NCBI GenBank assembly: GCA_023392285.1
Contig: JAEVZK010000035.1
Span: forward strand, 1 to 27,407
Length of the DNA stretch: 27,407 nucleotides
Direction: 5' to 3'
From: Armatimonadota bacterium
GTDB lineage: Bacteria > Armatimonadota > Fimbriimonadia > Fimbriimonadales > Fimbriimonadaceae
In this document: positions 23,309-27,407 of the stretch, piece by piece
Layout of the letters: the number at the start of each line of letters is the position of its first letter
How positions within the stretch are numbered: the first letter of the stretch is position 1
The notes under the pieces: generated by a model
What the model was told of the DNA's origin: nothing
Databases searched by the model: none
The model's input: only the letters and a program-made list of their open reading frames with translations
Program-made: the position numbers and the translations under genes

Positions 23309-23354
23309 CAGGTCCCTCTTTCGAGCCGGGGGACGGCTCGAACTCGGGATCACG
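23309..23354 (-). repeat. REP-like unit D2 (type 2 core, inverted)
   Basis: This second copy of D1 differs at only two positions (one in the loop, and GATG becoming GATC in the outer arm). The 9-bp core stem TTCGAGCCG/CGGCTCGAA is unchanged. Confidence 0.8.
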
Positions 23355-23440
23355 AGCTCTTATTAACGAAACCCGGATAACGGCTCTTTAGGAATTTGGG
23401 ATGGCGGTTAATCATTTCGGGGGAGAAGGAACGGAATCAC

Positions 23441-23503
23441 CATTCTCTATTCTCCATCCTCTATTCTCTATTCTCCATTCTCCATTCACCATTCACCATT
23501 CAC
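23441..23503. repeat. Heptamer tandem repeat, nine copies
   Basis: There are nine 7-bp units in phase: CATTCTC, TATTCTC, CATCCTC, TATTCTC, TATTCTC, CATTCTC, then CATTCAC three times. The last three form a homogenised sub-block. It lies 42 nt before the glycosyltransferase start. Heptamer arrays of this kind are known as STRR sequences in cyanobacteria. Confidence 0.85.
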
Positions 23504-23544
23504 CCCTCCCCGCCATAGCTGAGTAAACTCCCTGATACTTGGAC

Positions 23545-24267
23545 GTGCAGCACCTCAGCGTGGTAGTTCCCGCATACAACGAAGAAGAGCGCCTCGCGCC
23601 AACTTTGGCTCGGCTGCACGAGTATTACGAAGCGCAAGCCTATGATTACGACGTGCTCATCGTAAGCGATGGCAGCACGGACCGGACGGACAGTATCGTG
23701 CGCGAATTTGCCTCCACTCACCCAAAGTTCAAGTTGATCGACTATTCGCCCAATCGAGGAAAAGGGCACGCGGTTCGCACCGGCATGCTGGCAGCCGAGG
23801 GCGACATGATCCTCTTTTGCGATGCGGACATGGCGACGCCGCAAGAGGAAACGGAGAAGCTCCTGCAGCACATGCGCGAGGGTGCGGACGTGGCCATTGG
23901 CAGTCGCCCGCTCAAGGAAAGCAAGCTGGAAAAACACCAGCCATTCCTGCGAGAAATGCTCGGCCGAGCTTCCAATAAGCTGATCCAAGCTCTTGCGATA
24001 CGGGGAATTCACGACACCCAGTGCGGCTTCAAGATGTTTACTCAGAAGTGCGCGAAAGATGTTTTCAGCCGCTGCAGGCTTGACGGGTTCAGCTTCGACT
24101 TTGAAGCGTTGATGATCGCTCACGATCTAGGCTATCGCATCGACGAGGTTCCGATACGCTGGTTTCACCAAGAAGGTTCTAAGGTTGTCTTCTGGCGAGA
24201 CTATCCCCGTGCGTTAAGGGATCTGATCGGTCTGCGTGCCAAGGGCCGAAAGGGCAGGTTGCAATAG
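23545..24267 (+). CDS. GT2 glycosyltransferase (DPM1/ALG5-like)
   Basis: This 240-residue glycosyltransferase resembles polyprenyl-phosphate mannose/glucose synthases. It has LSVVVPAYNEEERL at the N-terminus, VSDGSTDRT, the metal-binding DAD (93-95) in FCDADMATP, AIGSRPLKESKLEKHQP and DTQCGFKMFT. All are typical of the DPM1/ALG5 branch, which moves a sugar from a nucleotide donor to a lipid phosphate. No membrane helix is present. Two starts are possible, TTG 23539 or GTG 23545. I favour GTG because GATACT lies 5 nt before it, matching the leaderless pattern nearby. Its stop is immediately followed by the ATG of the methyltransferase gene. Confidence 0.92.
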   Translation: MQHLSVVVPAYNEEERLAPTLARLHEYYEAQAYDYDVLIVSDGSTDRTDSIVREFASTHPKFKLIDYSPNRGKGHAVRTGMLAAEGDMILFCDADMATPQEETEKLLQHMREGADVAIGSRPLKESKLEKHQPFLREMLGRASNKLIQALAIRGIHDTQCGFKMFTQKCAKDVFSRCRLDGFSFDFEALMIAHDLGYRIDEVPIRWFHQEGSKVVFWRDYPRALRDLIGLRAKGRKGRLQ

Positions 24268-24993
24268 ATGAATTCGGAAGAATATCGCCGGATGTTCGAT
24301 CTAGAGGACCGCTATTGGTGGTTCGTCGCGAGAAGAAACCTTGCGCTCCGCCTTCTCGACGAACGCTTTGCAAGAGGCAGCAAAATAGTGGACCTCGGCT
24401 GCGGAACCGGTGCCGTGCTAGGTGAACTCGAACAACGAGCTTGGACGCTCGGGCTCGACATGAGCCAAGAGGCTCTTGCCTTCTGCCGCCAGCGCGGATT
24501 GCCGAACCTCGTCCAGGCGGACGGAACTGCGATTCCCGCGGGCTCAAGTCAGTTTGGCGCCATCGTCGCCCTCGACGTCTTCGAACATATTGAAAGCGAT
24601 GAGAAGGCATTCGCCGAGGCCTTTCGCATCCTTTCGCCAGGCTCATTTCTGATTCTAAGCGTGCCGGCTTTCAAGACACTGTGGGGACCGCACGACATCG
24701 CGCTCATGCACTTTCGACGGTATAAACGGCCTGACTTGAGCGCCAAGCTCGCGCGCGCTGGATTTCAAGTTGAGCGCATCAGCTACTCGGTTTTCTTCTT
24801 GTTTCCGATCGTTGTGCTCATTCGAATCTTTGAAAAGCGGAAAACGGGGCCTGCGAAGGCGTCCTTGGCCAAGCTGCCGAATTGGCTGAATCGATTGCTG
24901 ATCGGGATCCAATCGCTGGAAGGCTCGCTCATCCAACGCATGAACTTGCCATGGGGCAGCAGTCTCATCGCCGTGGCGAGGAAGCCGGTATGA
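24268..24993 (+). CDS. Class I SAM-dependent methyltransferase
   Basis: This 241-residue methyltransferase has motif I, VDLGCGTG, at 41-48, and later ALDVFEHIESDEKAF (motif IV region) and LSPGSFLILSVPAF (motif V/VI). The N-terminal MFDLEDRYWWFVARRNL is a signature of methyltransferases that occur beside GT2 enzymes in glycan or glycolipid clusters. A hydrophobic patch near 170-190 (SVFFLFPIVVLI) could touch the membrane. The substrate is unknown; a lipid-linked sugar from the preceding enzyme is plausible. It starts right after the GT2 stop and overlaps mqnA by 4 bases. Confidence 0.9.
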   Translation: MNSEEYRRMFDLEDRYWWFVARRNLALRLLDERFARGSKIVDLGCGTGAVLGELEQRAWTLGLDMSQEALAFCRQRGLPNLVQADGTAIPAGSSQFGAIVALDVFEHIESDEKAFAEAFRILSPGSFLILSVPAFKTLWGPHDIALMHFRRYKRPDLSAKLARAGFQVERISYSVFFLFPIVVLIRIFEKRKTGPAKASLAKLPNWLNRLLIGIQSLEGSLIQRMNLPWGSSLIAVARKPV

Positions 24994-25793
24994 CCTACAC
25001 CGTCGGGAGCGTGCCATACGTCAACGCGATCCCGCTCACGATTGCTCTCGAAGATTCGGACTCGCCCGTGAAGGTGATCTACGAGGTGCCTTCGAAGCTG
25101 CCTCAGCTTCTCGAAAGTGGCCAGGCGCAGGCCATCCTCGTCAGCAGCGTGGACGCCCTTCGCCATCCTGATCGAAAGATTGCTGCAGGGGTGTGCATTG
25201 GCTCGAATGGGCCCGTGGAGAGCGTTCGCCTGTTTAGCAAGGTGCCGTTTCGCGGGATCGAGACGCTTGCCTTGGATGCGAGCTCGATGACGAGCAACCG
25301 CCTGGCTCAAGTGCTGCTGAGCGAGGTGTACCATGTCCAGCCTCGTACGACTACGCATGCGCCCGATCTCGGTGCGATGCTAAAGATTGCGGATGCATGC
25401 GTTCTGATTGGGGACATCGGGATGACAACCGCCTCGCATGACCTGATCGTTCTCGATTTGGGAGAGGCCTGGACGCAGTTGACGGGCAAACCGTTCGTTT
25501 GGGCCGCGTGGATCGGTGACGCGGGCTTGACGTCCGAGTTGTCGGGAATCCTGGCAGACGCGGCGGCTCGTGCGAGGTCTCGCGAACTGCTTCGCAAATG
25601 CATCACCAAGGCCGCCGATCGCCCTGGGTGGGGCTTTGAAATGGCTGAGCGCTATTTTACTCAAACGATGCTTTACCGGATGGGCTATTCCGAGATTGAG
25701 GGACTGCGAGAATTCGCCCACCTTCTGCAGCGGAACGGCTTCCACGATTGCCGCTATTTCCCGGAGATCGTCTCCGCTGTAGGGTTTGAGTGA
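24990..25793 (+). CDS. mqnA: Chorismate dehydratase, futalosine pathway of menaquinone synthesis
   Basis: This 267-residue enzyme converts chorismate to 3-enolpyruvyl-benzoate, the first step of the futalosine route. The fold is that of periplasmic-binding proteins, as in MqnA/MqnD. VGSVPYVNAIPL near the N-terminus is the family signature. YEVPSKLPQLLESGQA, then ILVSSVDAL, LALDASSMTSNRLAQVLL and ACVLIGDIGMT follow the expected order. The start at 24990 is chosen because the conserved region begins there and ATGA couples it to the methyltransferase stop. The other mqn genes are not in the window, which implies menaquinone as quinone but leaves the pathway incomplete here. Confidence 0.93.
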   Translation: MTYTVGSVPYVNAIPLTIALEDSDSPVKVIYEVPSKLPQLLESGQAQAILVSSVDALRHPDRKIAAGVCIGSNGPVESVRLFSKVPFRGIETLALDASSMTSNRLAQVLLSEVYHVQPRTTTHAPDLGAMLKIADACVLIGDIGMTTASHDLIVLDLGEAWTQLTGKPFVWAAWIGDAGLTSELSGILADAAARARSRELLRKCITKAADRPGWGFEMAERYFTQTMLYRMGYSEIEGLREFAHLLQRNGFHDCRYFPEIVSAVGFE

Positions 25794-25814
25794 CTCTTGC
25801 TCCTACGGTATAAT
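25786..25814 (+). promoter_or_regulatory. Promoter of tRNA-Ala
   Basis: TTGAGT (25786-25791), exactly 17 bp, then TATAAT (25809-25814). The mature tRNA starts 10 nt after the -10. The -35 lies within the last codons of mqnA. This is the best sigma-70-type promoter in the window. Confidence 0.8.
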
Positions 25815-25824
25815 CCGGCTCCTT

Positions 25825-25900
25825 GGGGATGTAGCTCAGTTGGGAGAGCGCTGCAATCGCACTGCAGAGGTCGTGAGTTCGAATCTCATCATCTCCACCA
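25825..25900 (+). tRNA. tRNA-Ala (anticodon CGC)
   Basis: This 76-nt gene folds with acceptor GGGGATG/CATCTCC, including the G3-U70 pair that is the alanine identity element. The D-arm is GCTCAGTTGGGAGAGC, the anticodon stem CTGCA/TGCAG has loop ATCGCAC (anticodon CGC, reading GCG), the T-arm is GTGAGTTCGAATCTCAT, and CCA is encoded. It sits about 600 nt before alaS. Confidence 0.96.
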
Positions 25901-25951
25901 AAGTTCGGCTCTCCATACATGAGCAGTTGCAACGGATGAATGCCCAAGCGG

Positions 25952-25957
25952 TAAGAT
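25952..25957 (+). promoter_or_regulatory. -10-like TAAGAT before the PhnB-like gene
   Basis: TAAGAT is 6 nt before ATG 25964, with no ribosome site. TTGCAA at 25927-25932 is a possible -35 with a long 19-bp spacer. Confidence 0.4.
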
Positions 25958-25963
25958 CGCGCC

Positions 25964-26449
25964 ATGGCAACGAGTCCCAAGAATACGATTTGCATTTGGT
26001 ATGACAAAGAGGCGGAAGAGGCGGCTAATTTCTACGCGGCGACCTTCCCCAACACAACTGTCGACTCCGTCCAAAGGGCTCCAGCGGATTTTCCAAGCGG
26101 GAGTGAGGGCGACGTCATCGTGGTTATGTTCACGGTCATGGGCATTCCCTGCATCGGTTTGAATGGAGGACCGATTTTCAAGCACAACGAGGCCTTCTCG
26201 TTCCAAGTGTCCACAGAAGACCAGGAGGAGACCGATCGGCTCTGGAATGCCATCGTGGGGAACGGCGGTGAGGAGAGCCAGTGCGGCTGGTGCAAAGATA
26301 AGTGGGGCATCTCGTGGCAAATCACGCCAAAAGCGCTGACCGACGGGATGGCCGACTCCGACAGGGCCGCAGCTAAGAGAGTCTTCAAAGCCATGATGAC
26401 GATGCAGAAGATTGATGTCGCTGCGATTGAAGCCGCGCGCCAAGGTTAA
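25964..26449 (+). CDS. VOC/PhnB-like protein (glyoxalase fold)
   Basis: This 161-residue protein belongs to the family often mislabelled 3-demethylubiquinone-9 3-methyltransferase. It begins with a strand-rich segment (NTICIWYDKEAEEAANFY), followed by GIPCIGLNGGPIFKHNEAFS, then LWNAIVGNGGEESQCGW and DKWGISWQITP. These are hallmarks of PhnB-type proteins with paired beta-alpha-beta-beta-beta units. No methyltransferase fold is present. Enzymatic function in these proteins is generally unknown. It stands alone between tRNA-Ala and alaS. Confidence 0.9.
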   Translation: MATSPKNTICIWYDKEAEEAANFYAATFPNTTVDSVQRAPADFPSGSEGDVIVVMFTVMGIPCIGLNGGPIFKHNEAFSFQVSTEDQEETDRLWNAIVGNGGEESQCGWCKDKWGISWQITPKALTDGMADSDRAAAKRVFKAMMTMQKIDVAAIEAARQG

Positions 26450-26499
26450 AATCTCTGCCCATTAGGTGAAGCGGCGCTTGACCGGTAAACTTCAGATCT

Positions 26500-27407
26500 A
26501 TGACGGTCCGGGAACTTCGCGAGAAGTATTTGAAATTCTTCGAGTCGAAAGGTCACGCCCAGTTTCCTTCCGGATCGTTGATTCCCTACGATGTGACGGG
26601 CAGACTCGATGAGAGTTTGCTCTTCAACGGGGCGGGAATGGTTCAGTTCAAGCCTTACTTCCGCGGGGTAGCCACTCCCTCTAGTCCCCGACTCACCACA
26701 GCGCAAAAGTGCGTCAGGACAGGCGATATCGATGAAGTTGGCGATACTTCGCATCTCACCTTCTTCGAAATGCTGGGCAATTTCAGCTTTGGCGACTACT
26801 TCAAAGAACAGGCGATCGCCTATTCATGGGAGTTTCTAACCTCGCCCGAGTGGCTCGGCCTCGACGTTGCGAAGCTCTCGTTCACCGTTTTCGAAGAAGA
26901 CGACCTGGCTTTCGAATGCTGGTCTGAGCATCTCTCGAACGCCGGCATCGATCCGGCCACACGTGTGTTTCGACTGGGCGAGGAGACGAATTACTGGCCC
27001 GCTGGGGCGTTCTCAAAGGGACCTCCTGGACCATGTGGCCCTAATTCCGAGATGTTCTACTGGGTAAGCGGCGAGCCCCCAAGCGGCCCCTATTCGCGTG
27101 AAGATTGGCTGCGGGATGACGAGGCACGTAATTGGCTTGAAATCTGGAATGACGTGTTCATTCAATTTGAATGGCAGGGTGAGCTGCGCAATCCAGACCG
27201 GCCGTCGGACGGCTGGAGCAAGACCGGGATGCCGCCGCTGCCGTTCCAGTCGATCGACACCGGCATGGGACTTGAGCGAACCGCGGCCGTGCTGATGGGG
27301 CTGTCGTCTGTCTACGACACCGACGTATTTCAGCCGATCTTGAGGAAAATCGAGGAGGTCGGGCGAGGGGGGGGGCCCCCCCCCCCCCCCCCCCACCCCA
27401 CCACACA
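26500..27407 (+). CDS. alaS: Alanyl-tRNA synthetase, N-terminal part (truncated at window end)
   Basis: The first about 290 residues of a class II aminoacyl-tRNA synthetase charging tRNA-Ala. It begins MTVRELREKYLKFFESKGH. It then has LLFNGAGMVQFKPYF, TFFEMLGNFSFGDYFKEQAI (motif 2 region) and IDTGMGLERTAAVL (motif 3). The Lys-Cys-Val-Arg segment goes directly to TGDIDEVGDTSHLT, without the longer HNDLENVGRTARHH form of E. coli. TAAACT lies 8 nt before the ATG. From about 27367 the frame enters a G9-C19 run that reads Gly then Pro and is very probably not genomic, so trusted coding sequence ends near 27366. The remaining editing and C-Ala domains are outside the window. Confidence 0.95.
   Translation, partial: MTVRELREKYLKFFESKGHAQFPSGSLIPYDVTGRLDESLLFNGAGMVQFKPYFRGVATPSSPRLTTAQKCVRTGDIDEVGDTSHLTFFEMLGNFSFGDYFKEQAIAYSWEFLTSPEWLGLDVAKLSFTVFEEDDLAFECWSEHLSNAGIDPATRVFRLGEETNYWPAGAFSKGPPGPCGPNSEMFYWVSGEPPSGPYSREDWLRDDEARNWLEIWNDVFIQFEWQGELRNPDRPSDGWSKTGMPPLPFQSIDTGMGLERTAAVLMGLSSVYDTDVFQPILRKIEEVGRGGGPPPPPPHPTT
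27367..27407. other. Probable artefactual end: G9-C19 homopolymers plus ACCCCACCACACA
   Basis: Nine G are followed directly by nineteen C, and then a low-complexity tail. Conserved AlaRS sequence stops abruptly at this point. The pattern fits a sequencing or assembly artefact at a contig end, not genomic DNA. Confidence 0.85.

Larger units (their letters stand above)
22824..23538. other. Repeat-rich non-coding gap of about 700 bp
   Basis: No gene is supported here. The gap holds a promoter at its left end, five REP-like units, an A/C-rich low-complexity stretch (about 23232-23287, with CCGAACCCA twice in tandem) and a heptamer satellite at its right end. It separates the divergent radical SAM and glycosyltransferase operons. 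Confidence 0.7.

Noticed and set aside
22908..23354. CRISPR array
   Set aside because: Units are in both orientations, have two different cores and irregular spacing, and no cas genes are present.
25964..26449. Annotation as 3-demethylubiquinone-9 3-methyltransferase
   Set aside because: This is a historical mislabel of PhnB/VOC-type proteins. No SAM-binding fold is present.

Overview
This 27.4 kb window is a gene-dense bacterial chromosome segment (GC in the high fifties by eye). It contains core housekeeping genes, a few accessory genes and no phage or plasmid genes. The gene mix (MqnA-type menaquinone synthesis, sigma-54, a PEP-CTERM protein, a KimA-type potassium importer) and many start codons placed 5-8 nt behind a -10-like hexamer suggest a little-cultured phylum. 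Armatimonadota (Fimbriimonadia) is my best guess, but this is an inference from general protein character and cannot be proven here. The window looks like a whole contig. It opens inside an RHS/YD-repeat gene and closes inside alaS with an artificial-looking G9-C19 run.

Layout: 1-221 minus, partial RHS-type protein. 560-3284 plus, def-fmt-(PD40 beta-propeller protein), tightly coupled. 3312-5914 plus, metK, a secreted GH16 glucanase, a small DUF2171 protein and acpS. 5911-7344 minus, a secreted orphan and a TIGR01777 epimerase. 7485-9380 plus, kimA-like K+ importer, convergent with an SplB-like radical SAM protein (9381-10211 minus). 10299-10874 minus, PEP-CTERM protein with a good terminator. 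11014-12840 plus, M3 oligoendopeptidase. 12887-15054 minus, fumarylacetoacetase coupled to an uncharacterised 'YAGLFPPA' protein. 15104-15829 minus, NlpC/P60 hydrolase. 15923-16818 minus, purS-purQ. 16853-17948 minus, lytic transglycosylase behind tRNA-Ser(GCU). 18193-19575 plus, rpoN. 19572-22823 minus, a five-gene operon: radical SAM, two zinc-ribbon membrane proteins, Lgt-family protein, small membrane protein. 22824-23538 is non-coding and repeat-rich. 23545-25793 plus, GT2 glycosyltransferase-methyltransferase-mqnA. Then tRNA-Ala(CGC), a PhnB/VOC protein and the 5' part of alaS.

The most interesting locus is the 19572-22823 operon. Its first gene has the cysteine architecture of the MJ0619/Tes family, whose archaeal founder joins lipid tails to make tetraether membrane lipids. 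It is translationally coupled to two zinc-ribbon membrane proteins and an Lgt-family diacylglyceryl transferase with an altered Cys-rich signature. I suggest this may be a membrane-lipid or lipoprotein modification module, as a hypothesis. Other points worth a look are the widespread leaderless-transcript architecture, the REP-like paired palindromes plus a heptamer satellite in the 700-bp gap, and the fahA-coupled unknown gene.
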